Shown: positions 9,995-19,053 of the stretch, one piece after another
Numbering within the stretch: position 1 is the stretch's first letter
Layout of the letters: each line of letters begins with the position of its first letter
Assembly (NCBI RefSeq): GCF_003253565.1
Contig: NZ_QKUF01000040.1
Location: 1 to 48,089 of the forward strand
Reading direction: 5' to 3'
DNA: 48,089 bases
Origin: Thermosporothrix hazakensis
GTDB lineage: Bacteria > Chloroflexota > Ktedonobacteria > Ktedonobacterales > Ktedonobacteraceae
Position numbers and translations under genes: made by a program
Notes under the pieces: model-generated
What the model saw: the letters and a program-made list of their open reading frames with translations, nothing else
Told to the model about the DNA's origin: nothing
The model's database searches: none

Positions 9995-10090
9995 TTGCCT
10001 CCTTTTGTTGAATTTGTAGGGAGTATAAAGCGCCAGGGGGTGAGTTGCCTTCACCCGATCAGATGATTGTGAGAGGGGGAGGGAAAAGGA

Positions 10091-10710
10091 TTAGAGCGAA
10101 GATAAGCGACGAGCTACAAAGCTTGCCTCTACACGATTGTGGACACCCCATTCGCGATGATAGAGCACCTGTTGACGCAGCAATATGAATCCCGCCCTCC
10201 CGAACATCATGTGTTTAATCCGTTTGATTCTCGTTACCTACCCGTTGCTGTGAATGAGTGTTAGCTCATCCAACACAGCTGCTTTGTCCCGCTCAAGGCC
10301 GGTAGCGAAGCGCTGGATTTCCTGGATACCGCAGGCTTCCACCTTCCTTATCCAGGAATCGATTTGCATTCCTTGATGGGAGCGTACCAAACGAAAAAAC
10401 TCCCGCACGAGTTGATAGATTATCTCTGCTGCGGCGCTGGTCTGTCTCTGCACGACAACATGGTCTCACCTTTTTACCGCTCATGTAATATTTTACAGCA
10501 GTGTAAGCGATATGCCGTTTGAACAGTCTGGGGAGTACCCTGGTTAGCTGTTGTGACATAATTCCACCACGATCCCGACTGACAAGTTCAGTCTCTGGAT
10601 GTGCCTGCATCCAGGCTTTCGCCGTTTCCGCTCTGTGGTCTGAGAGCAGATCGATGGCCTTGCAACGGGTTAGATCTACCAGGACGGTGCCATAGGTTCG
10701 TCGAGGAACA
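10091..10710 (-). pseudogene. ISL3-family transposase remnant
   Basis: Minus-strand frames carry RRTYGTVLVDLTR and WMQAHPETELVSRDRGG, the DDE-core region of ISL3 transposases. After a deletion and frame change comes the distal part (FFRLVRSHQ, IQRFATGLERDKAAV, LTLIHSNG). A TAG then replaces the glutamine codon of the conserved S-N-G-Q-V-E-G motif, and the frame continues VTRIKRIKHMMFGRAGFILL to a stop at 10091-10093. The central aspartate/DDE region is missing, so it cannot be active. It directly abuts the stray NRPS fragment on its 5' side. Confidence 0.75.
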
Positions 10711-10996
10711 AACTTTCCTCTGACCCCCCGCTGACACAACTGGGCCTGGAATCAATCAGCGCTCTTCAACTTCAGAGCCTGATATGGCAGGAGTTCGGGG
10801 TGCAACTCCCTCTGCTGTTCTTTCTGGGGGAAACAACGCTCCAAACTCTGGTTGAGCGAGTGGCGCAGGAGCAGAGAGTCCATCAGGTTGCCACATTGCT
10901 GACTGCCGATCCCGAGCAGCGCTATGAACCTTTTCCCCTGACAGAGATTCAGCAAGCATACTGGGTCGGGCGGCAACGGGCTTTGAGCCTGGCAAC
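10711..10996 (+). repeat. Stray copy of the NRPS loading-module start
   Basis: Bases 10731-10980 match 19141-19390 at 249 of 250 positions; the one mismatch is T at 10910 against C at 19320. Weaker identity continues on both sides: 16 of 20 bases at 10711-10730 and, after a one-base gap, 14 of 16 bases at 10981-10996. The copy encodes the end of the aryl-type carrier domain and the first Cy motif (PLTEIQQAYWVGR) of the assembly-line gene that starts at 19054, then breaks off. No start codon or complete domain is present. Confidence 0.95.
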
Positions 10997-11115
10997 CAGA
11001 CAGCCCGATTACTTGGATGTCATCTTCATCATCTCCGTCTACAGATAATCATCATACTTGCATGTGTATATACGTAGAGTTATCACTCACTGATCAGTAT
11101 ACAGAGGAGACCAAA

Positions 11116-11147
11116 AAACAGGTGAAAACTCACATTTTCGCCTGTTT
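11116..11147. other. Inverted repeat upstream of integrase remnant
   Basis: Arms AAACAGGTGAAAA and TTTTCGCCTGTTT (12 of 13 pairs) are separated by six bases. It could be a bidirectional terminator or a recombinase-binding site. The core AAAACAGGT recurs just before the integrase ATG at 11219. Confidence 0.5.
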
Positions 11148-11218
11148 CTCTCACTCACTTACCCTCCGGGCCTATCGTTGTGCTATACTGCTAACGTTAG
11201 AAAAAACAGGTAAAAAAC

Positions 11219-12222
11219 ATGACCACCACGGTGCTTCCTCCTCTGTCTCCTGAAGAGGTTTTACCGCGCTGGCTGGAAGAGTGACAGGCCAGTGACTGCA
11301 CGAAAGGGACTATTCGTCGTTACAAAAGTGCAGTAGCAGGCTTTCTCTCCTGGTATTCCCACGAAAAACAACGGTCACTCACCTTTGCTGCTTTGACTCC
11401 CATTGCCCTGGTCGGTTACCGCAATTATGTCCAACGCATCCAGCGTCGGACCACCGGTACCGTGAATGGGCAGCACAGTGCCTTACGGGCCTTTTGCGCC
11501 TGGCTCACTGAAGCGTGCTATCCTGAGGTCAACCCTGCGAAACGTCTCAAACTCGTTGGTCGGCAAGATACGTTGTCTCGCAAGGGACCCAACGATGCCC
11601 AGGCCATTGCCCTCTTAGACCAGGCTCGAACCCCATGCGAGTCCCTGTGCAACTACGCCACCGTCCAGGTGCTCTTACAGACGGGCATGCGTTTGGATGA
11701 GTGCAACCCATTCACGCTGGATGACCTCAAATTGGGAGAACGCCAGCATCCGGGTGGTGATCCGCCAGGGCAAAGGGAACAAGGCTCGCATGATTCCGCT
11801 CAATGCCTCAGCACGTCAGACTTTAGCCGAGTATCTGGATCCTCGGTTGAGCTGTGATCCAACAATGAAAGTGGTGGCACGAGCCTTTCCAGATCATCCA
11901 TCCGGTTGTCTTTCAACTCCATTGCGGCAAAGCCAGAAAAAAGGTACCCTGACAACTTCGGTGATGCGACAGATGATCGATGCTGCGGCACGCGGGTTAG
12001 TCCCAACACAAAAGAGTGCGCATATATTGCGGCATACCTTCGCACGCAACTATCTGGCAGAACATCCCGGCGATATTGTGGGGGCTTGCCAGCCTCCTGG
12101 GACATACCTCCCTTGATACAACGAGAATCTACAGCCAGCCTACCATTGAGCAACTGTCCATACGAGTTGAGCCATTGCCACACAATGTCTATGGCGAGGA
12201 AAGCAGGAAGGCGCGCACATGA
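11219..12222 (+). pseudogene. Tyrosine recombinase/integrase, broken
   Basis: Starts at an ATG (MTTTVLPPLSPEEVLPRWLEE) but meets a TGA at 11282-11284. The frame continues with an N-terminal SAM-like core-binding domain (TKGTIRRYKSAVAGFLSWY) and reaches the first catalytic arginine (TGMRLDE). A +1 shift near 11740 moves to the frame with QGKGNKARMIPLN and the HILRHTFA box. A second shift in the G-run at 12080-12084 leads to ASLLGHTSLDTTRIYSQ, holding the catalytic H and Y. All active-site residues of a phage-type integrase are therefore present but spread over three frames with one stop. It is dead as read. Confidence 0.85.
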
Positions 12223-12453
12223 GAAACGCACTGGAGAGCCTGACCCAAGACACACGCAAAAATCGATCAAAGCGTCTTCCTGCTCCAGTCCTCAAAAGCT
12301 TCATCTTCTAAGAACGGTTAAGGCTCTGTTCCTACAAACACCGCACATGTGAGAAAGGCACATCGACTTTTTAAGGAAGCTGTTTACATGTTGTTTAAAT
12401 ACATGTAATAGTATTTTTGGATTCAGTATAAGATAGAAGAAGGAGCGCTGATC
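12223..12453. other. Intergenic region with inverted repeat before regulator pair
   Basis: TTACATGT (12384-12391) and ACATGTAA (12401-12408) form a perfect 8-base inverted repeat with a 9-base spacer, 46 bases upstream of the response-regulator start. This is the size expected of an operator. A ribosome site AAGAAGGAG lies at 12436-12444. No gene is seen in the rest. Confidence 0.5.
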
Positions 12454-13128
12454 TTGTCTAAAATATTGATTGTAGATGATGATCTGCATATACGTGATTT
12501 AGTTAGTCTAACTCTACGTGAGGAGCATTTTGATGTTTATGAAGCTTGCGACGGGGCCGAAGCTTTATCAAAGCTTGAAGCAATCAAAGTGGATATGGTG
12601 ATTCTCGATGTCATGATGCCTACTATGAATGGATGGGAATTATGCGCTGAACTGAGAAAACAGTATGTTATCCCTTTACTTATGCTGACAGTGCATGGCG
12701 AAACAAGCCAAAAAGTCAAAGGGTTTCGATTAGGAGCAGATGATTATCTCGTCAAACCGTTTGATCAACAGGAGCTGATTGTCAGAGTATAAGCGCTCTT
12801 GAAACGTTATCACATTAATGCGTCACAAGTCGTGCAACTGGGAGCGTTGTTCATGAACCGAAAAACCTATGAAGTCATGTTTGATGGTGAACCTATCACG
12901 CTGCCTCTCAAGGAGTTCGAGCTATTATTTCAGCTTGCAAGTTATCCGGGGAAGACCTTTTCGCGGGATCAATTGATTGAAGACATCTGGGGATATGACT
13001 ATCAGGGAAACGAACGCACTTTAGATATGCACATCAACCGGTTGCGAGAACGCTTTTCGGATCGTCATCATGCTTTGGCCATTACCACTATCCGGGGACT
13101 AGGTTACCGTATCGAGGCACGCACATGA
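12454..13128 (+). pseudogene. OmpR-family response regulator, interrupted by a stop
   Basis: From a TTG at 12454, with AAGAAGGAG about 10 bases upstream, the receiver domain is complete: SKILIVDDDLHIRDL (acidic pocket), phospho-acceptor D in VILDVMMP, conserved T in LMLTVHG and K in YLVKPFD. A TAA at 12790-12792 replaces the usual lysine codon of the R-V-K-A-L-L-K-R linker. The same frame continues with a full winged-helix DNA-binding domain (LPLKEFELLFQLASYPGKTF, GYDYQGNERTLDMHINRLRE, IRGLGYRIE). Only one base change would repair it. The stop overlaps the start of the kinase gene (ATGA), as in a normal two-component operon. Confidence 0.85.
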
Positions 13129-14170
13129 AAACAAACCTCCTATATCACCAGGTTCTTGGAATAGTTCTTGCGCTGATGCTCTTCATCGGCTGCTTTTCAG
13201 CTGCTTTTTTTCTCATTTCTTTCATTTCTGCGAAGATAGGGCTATCTTCCTCTGCTTACATTGTTTAGGTCATCACTTCGCTCTTGGGTTTGATGATGAT
13301 GGCTCTTCTCCTCAAACTTGGATTACGGTTCGACCGGCAAACCACAGGTCTTTTTGAGTCCATTATCAAGGCTCAACAGAAAATCGCAGGAGGGGATTTT
13401 CATATCCGTATGGATAAGAATACTGAACAATTGGGGGCATTTGGCGAACTGGTAGAAAGCGTCAACGATATGGCTTTGGAATTAAGCAAGATAGAAAAGA
13501 TGCGACAGGAATTTATTTCCAACGCCTCGCATGAAATCCAGTCACCTTTGACATCCATTCGCGGTTTTGCACAGGCTTTGCGCAACAGTAAGTTGAGCAA
13601 TGAAACGAGGTCCCACTATCTCTCTATCATTGAAACAGAAAGCATGAGGTTATCCAGGCTCAGCGATAACCTGCTCAAACTTGCCTCGCTGGAAGCCGAT
13701 ACGATGAAGTTTGAACCAGCTGTCTATCGCCTGGATAAACAAATACGAAGGATTATTCTGGCATGTGAGCCACATTGGTCGGAAAAGAACATCACGATGG
13801 ATATATCGCTAGAGGCGGTCAAAATCAAAGCAGATGAAGATATGATGAGCCAGGTCTGGATCAACTTACTTCAGAACAGCATCAAATTCACCCCGGAGGG
13901 TGGCAGCGTGAGTGTGCGTGTACAGCAGCATGACACTACTATCGTATTTCAGATTGCTGACACAGGGAGCGGTATCGCAGAGGAGGATCAGCGTTTGATC
14001 TTTGAGCGTTTTTTTAAGGCAGATCCATTGTGCGCCCCCTCTCTCCAGGGCAGTGGTCTAGGCCTTTCAATTGTGAAAAAATTGTGGAAATGCATCGCGG
14101 GACAATAGAAGTTCAGAGCAAACTGGGAGCAGGTACTACCTTCACTCTCTCTTTACCAAACGGGTTGTAG
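13125..14170 (+). pseudogene. Membrane sensor histidine kinase, broken
   Basis: Starts at ATG 13125, overlapping the regulator's TGA. Two hydrophobic segments (VLGIVLALMLFIGCF and ITSLLGLMMMALLLKLGL) are separated by a very short external loop that contains a TAG stop at 13266-13268. Then come a HAMP-like linker, the H-box (FISNASHEIQSPLTSIRGF), N-box (WINLLQNSIKF), G1 (IADTGSGI) and G2 (GSGLGLSIVKK). At the A-run after IVKK one base is missing, so the frame ends at 14106-14108. The normal tail (EMHRGTIEVQSKLGAGTTFT) lies one frame over to a stop at 14168-14170. It has two independent lesions. The short loop between TM segments resembles intramembrane-sensing kinases of cell-envelope stress. 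Confidence 0.8.
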
Positions 14171-14195
14171 CATTACAAAAGAGTCTCCATTGAGA

Positions 14196-14226
14196 ATGCA
14201 ACCTCACTCCAGCGAGTGGGGTTCTT
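14196..14226 (+). terminator. Weak terminator after kinase remnant
   Basis: AACCTCACTC (14200-14209) and GAGTGGGGTT (14214-14223) pair at 9 of 10 positions around a four-base loop, followed by a pyrimidine run TTCTCTTG. The position just downstream of the two-component genes suits a terminator. Confidence 0.45.
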
Positions 14227-14297
14227 CTCTTGAACATCGTCCAGTTTAAACTCAGTTTACAAATCCCTTGTATCATGAGCCTAGCGAAAAGGGCACC

Positions 14298-14326
14298 CCC
14301 TTCTCCCCATTAAAGAGGGAGAAGGG
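14298..14326. other. Perfect 10-base inverted repeat upstream of beta-lactamase gene
   Basis: CCCTTCTCCC and GGGAGAAGGG with a nine-base loop sit 42 bases ahead of the hydrolase start. This may be a leader hairpin; no T-run follows. Confidence 0.4.
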
Positions 14327-14368
14327 AAACATGTTTTGCCCCTCAACAAGAAGAAAGAAGTGTATGCT

Positions 14369-15709
14369 ATGGCTTTTCATCATGATTACTGGCAAAAGCG
14401 ACTGGATGAGTTACGGAGAGCCACTCACGTTCCGGGGGCGTCTCTGGCAGTACTTATGGATGGGAAAATCCATGAGGTAGCCAGCGGGCTGCTCCATAGG
14501 GGAACGGGTGTGGCAGCCACCACCGATTCGGTCTTCCAGCTCGGTTCAATCAGTAAGGTGTATACCGCTACCCTGGTGATGCAGCTTGTCGATGCTGGTC
14601 GACTTGCTCTGGACGCATCTATCAAAGATGTGCTGCCAGAGTTTCCCGTCTCTGGTTCCGAAAAGAGCACAATTCGTCAACTACTTAGCCATACAAGCGG
14701 TCTCACGAGCGATTTTGTCGTTGATACAGGTCGCGGTGATGATTGTCTGGCCCGTTACATCGAGATCAGTAAGGAGTTGAGGCTAGACAGCCCTCCCGGA
14801 GCGATAACTTCGTACAGCAGCTTTGCATACAACGTGTTGGGCCGCATCATCGAGGTTCTGATGGGCCAGATGTGGGATAATGCGCTGAGAGAGCAGTTGC
14901 TTACTTCGCTAGGGCTAGAGCACGCCGTGACGCTGCCCGAGGAGGTGCTGCGGTTTCGAGCAGCGATGGGGCACCTGGGCGAAGAAAGTCAAGATCCAGA
15001 TCCGGCACCATCTTGGAACCTGTTACCGCGCTCATACGGTCCGAGCGGGAGTGCTTTATGTGCTACGGCTGCGGACCTCGTTTACTTTGCTCAAATGCAT
15101 CTTGATGATGGGAGAGCACAGGACGGAACCCACATTTTAACTGCTGAAGCTGTTGCCGCGATGCGACATTTTGAGTCCGAAGCCCCCGACAAATGGACAA
15201 GTGGGAACGTGGGGTGGGGACTGGGTTGGATGCTCTACGACTGGGATGGTATCTCAGTATTTGGCCACGATGGTGCCACTATTGGACAGAAAGCATACTT
15301 GCGTGTTGTTCCTGAAGCAGGCATGGCCATTGCCTTGTTAACCAATGGTGGCAGTTCAGACGAACTCTACTCGCTCCTGTATCGAGAACTGTTTGAGAAA
15401 CTGGCTGGTGTGAGCATGCCGAATGTCGCCTTTGGACCATCACCACACCCACCTACGGTAAACATTGCCCCCTTCGTTGGCACCTACATGCGTCAAGGAA
15501 ACATCATGACCATCACAGAGCGCAAAGGAACATTACATCTCGCCTATGAAGGCGCCGCATCGTTTGAAATGGACCTTCTGCCAGTGTCAGAGACGGTATT
15601 TGCCTGGGCAGGCGCTGGTCAGGATTGGATACCTGTGGTATTCACTCAACTTCCAGATGGTTCAGCCTATTGCTACATGGGCATGCGTGCCACGCCGAAG
15701 GTTGTGTAA
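14369..15709 (+). CDS. Serine beta-lactamase-like hydrolase (class C/esterase family)
   Basis: A 446-residue protein. The ATG at 14369 is preferred over the upstream TTG because it is preceded by AAGAAAGAAG and gives the family's usual start (YWQKRLDELRRATHVPGASLA). The catalytic S-x-x-K is S60-I-S-K63, the Y-S-N-like motif reads Y149-S-S, and the H/K-x-G motif is H300-D-G302 in FGHDGATIG. No signal peptide is visible, so a cytoplasmic peptidase or esterase is as likely as a true beta-lactamase. The C-terminal 100 residues form the lipocalin-like domain often attached to this family (FVGTYMRQGNIMTITERKG). It is intact, unlike its upstream neighbours, and ends before a strong terminator, so it is probably a single-gene unit. 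Confidence 0.85.
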   Translation: MAFHHDYWQKRLDELRRATHVPGASLAVLMDGKIHEVASGLLHRGTGVAATTDSVFQLGSISKVYTATLVMQLVDAGRLALDASIKDVLPEFPVSGSEKSTIRQLLSHTSGLTSDFVVDTGRGDDCLARYIEISKELRLDSPPGAITSYSSFAYNVLGRIIEVLMGQMWDNALREQLLTSLGLEHAVTLPEEVLRFRAAMGHLGEESQDPDPAPSWNLLPRSYGPSGSALCATAADLVYFAQMHLDDGRAQDGTHILTAEAVAAMRHFESEAPDKWTSGNVGWGLGWMLYDWDGISVFGHDGATIGQKAYLRVVPEAGMAIALLTNGGSSDELYSLLYRELFEKLAGVSMPNVAFGPSPHPPTVNIAPFVGTYMRQGNIMTITERKGTLHLAYEGAASFEMDLLPVSETVFAWAGAGQDWIPVVFTQLPDGSAYCYMGMRATPKVV

Positions 15710-15828
15710 AGCATGTTTCTCTTCTTCTTCCCTTCTGAGAATGAAAAAGAAGAAACTTCTTGAGCCTTCAAAAGAATGATCGAAGGAGGCCTTGCCTAAA
15801 AAGTCGTGCAGCTTATGGGGCTGTTGAC

Positions 15829-15865
15829 AAAACAGTTTAGGGCGTTGTTCCTAAACTGTTTTTTT
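15829..15865 (+). terminator. Rho-independent terminator
   Basis: AAAACAGTTTAGG and CCTAAACTGTTTT form a perfect stem with a seven-base loop (CGTTGTT), followed by a T-run. It lies downstream of the hydrolase gene. The A-run on the left side makes it potentially active in both directions. Confidence 0.85.
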
Positions 15866-16182
15866 ATCGATCACTGTAGCTCGCTCTCTGCCTACCACAC
15901 AAAGCAGAGCAAATGGGTGTATATTGTCCAGCTTGTGATAGTTCTTTAGAAGCCCCCAGGCACAACTGAGCTACGCTTGTTCACAAAAAACGACATCTGT
16001 CGAGAAAAAGAAGATGCAGAATGACATAGATGGTGTAACAACTTACTCCGGGTAGCGAAACGTTCATCAACCAATCTATTTTAGAAATCACAGACGAGCC
16101 GAGACCAGGTAGCTTGATCGCAGGTATAGAACAGGGCTGTATTTGTGGTTGAGGTGAAATATTCCTTTGTTTTCGTACCTGG

Positions 16183-16211
16183 TTGACAGAAAGCGAAAAA
16201 TTCGGTATGCT
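16183..16211 (+). promoter_or_regulatory. Sigma70-type promoter for the assembly-line operon
   Basis: A perfect -35 box TTGACA (16183-16188), a 17-base spacer and a -10-like TATGCT (16206-16211) lie 92 bases upstream of the oxidoreductase start. This is the only good promoter visible ahead of the co-directional series of five genes to 36102. Confidence 0.65.
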
Positions 16212-16302
16212 CTCCTTGTTGATACTTTGTATCAATATAGAGATGGTGTACACAGCCATCAAATTGATCAGATTTGCGTCATTGAAATGGAGAATGAAAC
16301 CA

Positions 16303-17214
16303 ATGGACTATGAAGTGATTATTGTTGGAGGTGGAAGTGCCGGGTTGAGTGCGGCTCTGGTGCTTGGCCGATCGCGCAGGAAGGTTCTGGTCTGTGATGC
16401 TGGCAATCCACGGAATACCCCGGCAGCGGCTGCTCACAACCTGTTATCTCGTGATGGGATTGCGCCGCTTGAGCTGCTGCGTCTTGGAAGGGAACAGCTT
16501 ACCCCCTATACGAGCGTGGAATATCGACAGAACATGGTACAGGAGATTACGCCGCTTGAGCAGGGTTTCAAGGTGCGGCTGGATGATCTATCGGAGATTA
16601 CTACGAAAAAAGTGCTTCTAGCCACCGGTATGGTCGACGAACTGCCTGATATCCCGGGAGTTCAGCAATTCTGGGGAAAAAGCGTGATCCATTGCCCGTA
16701 CTGTCATGGATGGGAAGTTCAGGATCTCCCGCTTGCCGTCTATGCTCACGGTTCGGTAGCGGTGGCAGCCTCCCTGATGATTTTGCAGTGGACGAAAGAT
16801 GTTGTTCTCTGCACTGGTGGGCCGGCAGACCTTAACGACGAGGAGCATCAGCACCTTGAACGTGCTGGTATTCCCCTCTATGAGGAGCCAATAACCGCAC
16901 TTGAGGGGAGCGATGGCAGACTTGAGCGCATTGTGTTTAAAAATGGCGATGTATTGACGCGCAAGGCGATGCTGCTTCATGCTCATATGCATCAACGCAG
17001 CAACCTCGTTGAGCAACTTGGATGTGAGTTGACGGAGCATGGATCTATCAAAGTCGATGAGATCGGGCAAACCTCCATCCCAGGTATTTTCGCGGCAGGA
17101 GATGCGGCAACGCACTTCACTATCCTGGCGCATGCCGTGTCTCAGGGGACGCTGGTTGGTATGTTCATCAATACCATTTTACAGAGCGAGGCAACCGGCT
17201 ATCGCTTCATGTAA
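16303..17214 (+). CDS. Thioredoxin-reductase-like flavoprotein with CPYC active site
   Basis: A 303-residue protein; the ATG at 16303 follows GGAGA by nine bases and gives the canonical start DYEVIIVGGGSAGLSAA. It has the FAD-binding G-G-G-S-A-G (9-14), a redox CxxC (C131-P-Y-C134 in HCPYCHGWE) and the second FAD motif GIFAAGDAA (D267). The region after the CxxC, where NADPH-dependent enzymes carry G-x-G-x-x-A, reads AVYAHGSVAVAASL and lacks that motif. The same trait is known for dithiol oxidases acting on natural products (GliT, HlmI) and for NADPH-independent relatives. Being first gene in the operon, it could oxidise thiols or thiazolidines of the product; an ordinary thiol-redox role is the alternative. 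Confidence 0.8.
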   Translation: MDYEVIIVGGGSAGLSAALVLGRSRRKVLVCDAGNPRNTPAAAAHNLLSRDGIAPLELLRLGREQLTPYTSVEYRQNMVQEITPLEQGFKVRLDDLSEITTKKVLLATGMVDELPDIPGVQQFWGKSVIHCPYCHGWEVQDLPLAVYAHGSVAVAASLMILQWTKDVVLCTGGPADLNDEEHQHLERAGIPLYEEPITALEGSDGRLERIVFKNGDVLTRKAMLLHAHMHQRSNLVEQLGCELTEHGSIKVDEIGQTSIPGIFAAGDAATHFTILAHAVSQGTLVGMFINTILQSEATGYRFM

Positions 17215-17241
17215 CTGTTAGAAAGGAAAAAGCAAATCCTT

Positions 17242-18972
17242 ATGAAAGGACATACGCTTGAACGCATGTTATTGACTATGCTTTTCCTTGTGCTCTTGCT
17301 GGCCGCCTGTGGCGGGGCTGCCAGCTCATCACCGACGGCACAGGGGAAAGCACCCGATGACAAGCAGATATTTATCAGCCCGCTCCCAGGAGCTTCTCAG
17401 GTCGATACGTTTGACCCTGCTCGTACGCAGTCTATCTGGATGATCAATCCTTTGCGCATGATCTATACCGGTCTGGTGACTCTTGATGAACAGGGAAGCG
17501 TACGTAATCAACTGGCCGTTTCAGCTCAGGTCAGCGATGACGGTCTGAGCTATACCTTTACGCTGAAGGATGGCGTGACCTTTAGCGATGGAGCCCCGCT
17601 GACCTCCAACGATGTTGTGTATAGCCTTGATCGGGCGCTGCAACCCGCCACAAAGTCGCCAACGGCTCTGAGCACTCTTTCCATGATTCGCGATGCCGAC
17701 CAGCTTACAAGCGGAAAACTGAAAACGCTGATCGGGAACAGTTTGCTGACGCCTGATGAGAAGACGGTTATCATCAAGCTGAACCGAAAAACGCCTTCTT
17801 TTCTGAATGCCCTTTCGTCTATGTGTGCCTTTGTACTTCAGAAGAAGGTTGTCGAGCGCTATGGCTCTGATTCCTTTGGTCGGGCAGAACATGTGCAGCA
17901 AGGGGCGGGTATCGGCCCCTTTCGGCTGGCACAGTATGAAGAGGGGGTGAAGGTTGAGTTGGTGCCTGATCCTCGTTACTACGGAGAACAGCCACAACTG
18001 AAGAAGGTTCTCCTTCCTTTTTATAAGAATCCGGGCACGATCTATAAGGCATATGAAGCCGGGCAGCTCTCGTTTACCTTTGTTCCTTCTGCTCAGACCG
18101 AACAGGCAAAAGCGCTACCCCAACAACAGTATCATCAGCAACCGCAACTGTTGACGCGCTATTATGCACTCAACTATCTGACAAAGCCATTCGATAACAT
18201 CAAGATCAGGCAGGCGTTTGCCCTGGCGCTGAACAAAACCCAGATAGCGGAAAAGGTGTATAAGGGAACGGTTCAACCAACCAATCACATTGTCCCGCAG
18301 GGAATGCCCGACTACGACAAAGAGACAGGCTCTGTTCCATCTAAGACTGGAGGAGATGAGCAGCAGGCAAAGAAGCTGTTGCAGGAAGGGATGAAGGAAG
18401 CAGGAATAACTTCCCTCCCGGAGATTACCTTTACAGTGGCAACCAGTGGCTATCCCGATTACCAGAACGAGTTCGCGGCTGCCCAGCAGATGTGGCAGAA
18501 GGTGCTTGGTGTGACGGTGAAGATCAACAACGTGGATAGTAGCTTGCATCTGAAAGAGGTGGCAGCCAGCGTCAATAATCCTCGGGGATTGCAGATGTGG
18601 CCCGCTTTTCTCTCGCTCTCCTATGCGGACCCTCGTGAGGCAACAACGGCCTACTTCGGGAAACATGCGCCTGGCAATACGATGAACTACGGCGCGAACT
18701 TCTCCGCGACTGTAAAGCAGCAGCAGGACGTACAGGAGATGCTTGAGCGGGCAGACGTGACGACAGAAATCGAGGAGCGGATGAGGCTATATCATACCGC
18801 CGAGCAAAGGTTGCTTGAGGATACGGCCATTATTCCTGTCTATCAATATATGAATGTCTATTTGCTGAAGCCTTGTATCCAGGGCTTTACCGCGAATACA
18901 GTAGGCCTGGTGTCTCCGGAAACATGGGGAAAGGTCTTTGTCTCCAATACCTCACCCTGTGCCAGCGCGTAG
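17242..18972 (+). CDS. ABC transporter solute-binding lipoprotein, family 5 (DppA/OppA/NikA type)
   Basis: A 576-residue protein. The N-terminus is a lipoprotein signal (hydrophobic LLTMLFLVLLLAAC) with lipidation cysteine C23, followed by a serine-rich linker. The family-5 pattern is clear: DTFDPARTQS near the start, then GLVTLDEQGSVRNQLA, YTFTLKDGVTFSDGAPLTSN and later IRQAFALALNKTQIAEKVY. These proteins bind peptides, nickel or metal chelates outside the membrane and hand them to a permease; no permease or ATPase gene is in the window. The gene follows the flavoprotein by 27 bases and precedes the NRPS genes, so it may import the finished metal chelate or a precursor. The ligand cannot be told from sequence alone. 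Confidence 0.88.
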   Translation: MKGHTLERMLLTMLFLVLLLAACGGAASSSPTAQGKAPDDKQIFISPLPGASQVDTFDPARTQSIWMINPLRMIYTGLVTLDEQGSVRNQLAVSAQVSDDGLSYTFTLKDGVTFSDGAPLTSNDVVYSLDRALQPATKSPTALSTLSMIRDADQLTSGKLKTLIGNSLLTPDEKTVIIKLNRKTPSFLNALSSMCAFVLQKKVVERYGSDSFGRAEHVQQGAGIGPFRLAQYEEGVKVELVPDPRYYGEQPQLKKVLLPFYKNPGTIYKAYEAGQLSFTFVPSAQTEQAKALPQQQYHQQPQLLTRYYALNYLTKPFDNIKIRQAFALALNKTQIAEKVYKGTVQPTNHIVPQGMPDYDKETGSVPSKTGGDEQQAKKLLQEGMKEAGITSLPEITFTVATSGYPDYQNEFAAAQQMWQKVLGVTVKINNVDSSLHLKEVAASVNNPRGLQMWPAFLSLSYADPREATTAYFGKHAPGNTMNYGANFSATVKQQQDVQEMLERADVTTEIEERMRLYHTAEQRLLEDTAIIPVYQYMNVYLLKPCIQGFTANTVGLVSPETWGKVFVSNTSPCASA

Positions 18973-18981
18973 CGAACAGAC

Positions 18982-19035
18982 TGCAAGTGGATCGCATGGC
19001 GTAAGGAGTCCTCTGACGCATGGCGATCCCTTGCA
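18982..19035 (+). promoter_or_regulatory. Long stem-loop between lipoprotein and first NRPS gene
   Basis: TGCAAG-T-GGATCGC (18982-18995) pairs with GCGATCC-C-TTGCA (19023-19035), and the inner GCGT (18999-19002) pairs with ACGC (19016-19019). The stem ends 18 bases before the NRPS ATG, over the start of its leader. No T-run follows, so it could protect mRNA ends or attenuate expression rather than terminate fully. Confidence 0.5.
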
Positions 19036-19053
19036 AAAGAATGTGAGAAAGAA

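Larger units (their letters stand above)
15710..16302. other. Intergenic region holding a terminator and a promoter
   Basis: No gene is seen. It contains the rho-independent terminator at 15829-15865 and the strong promoter at 16183-16211, so it divides the hydrolase gene from the thiazoline assembly-line operon. Confidence 0.6.

Noticed and set aside
16183..16302. N-terminal extension of the flavoprotein from an upstream TTG
   Set aside because: The TTG coincides with the -35 box, and the extension lacks family resemblance; the ATG at 16303 has a proper ribosome site.
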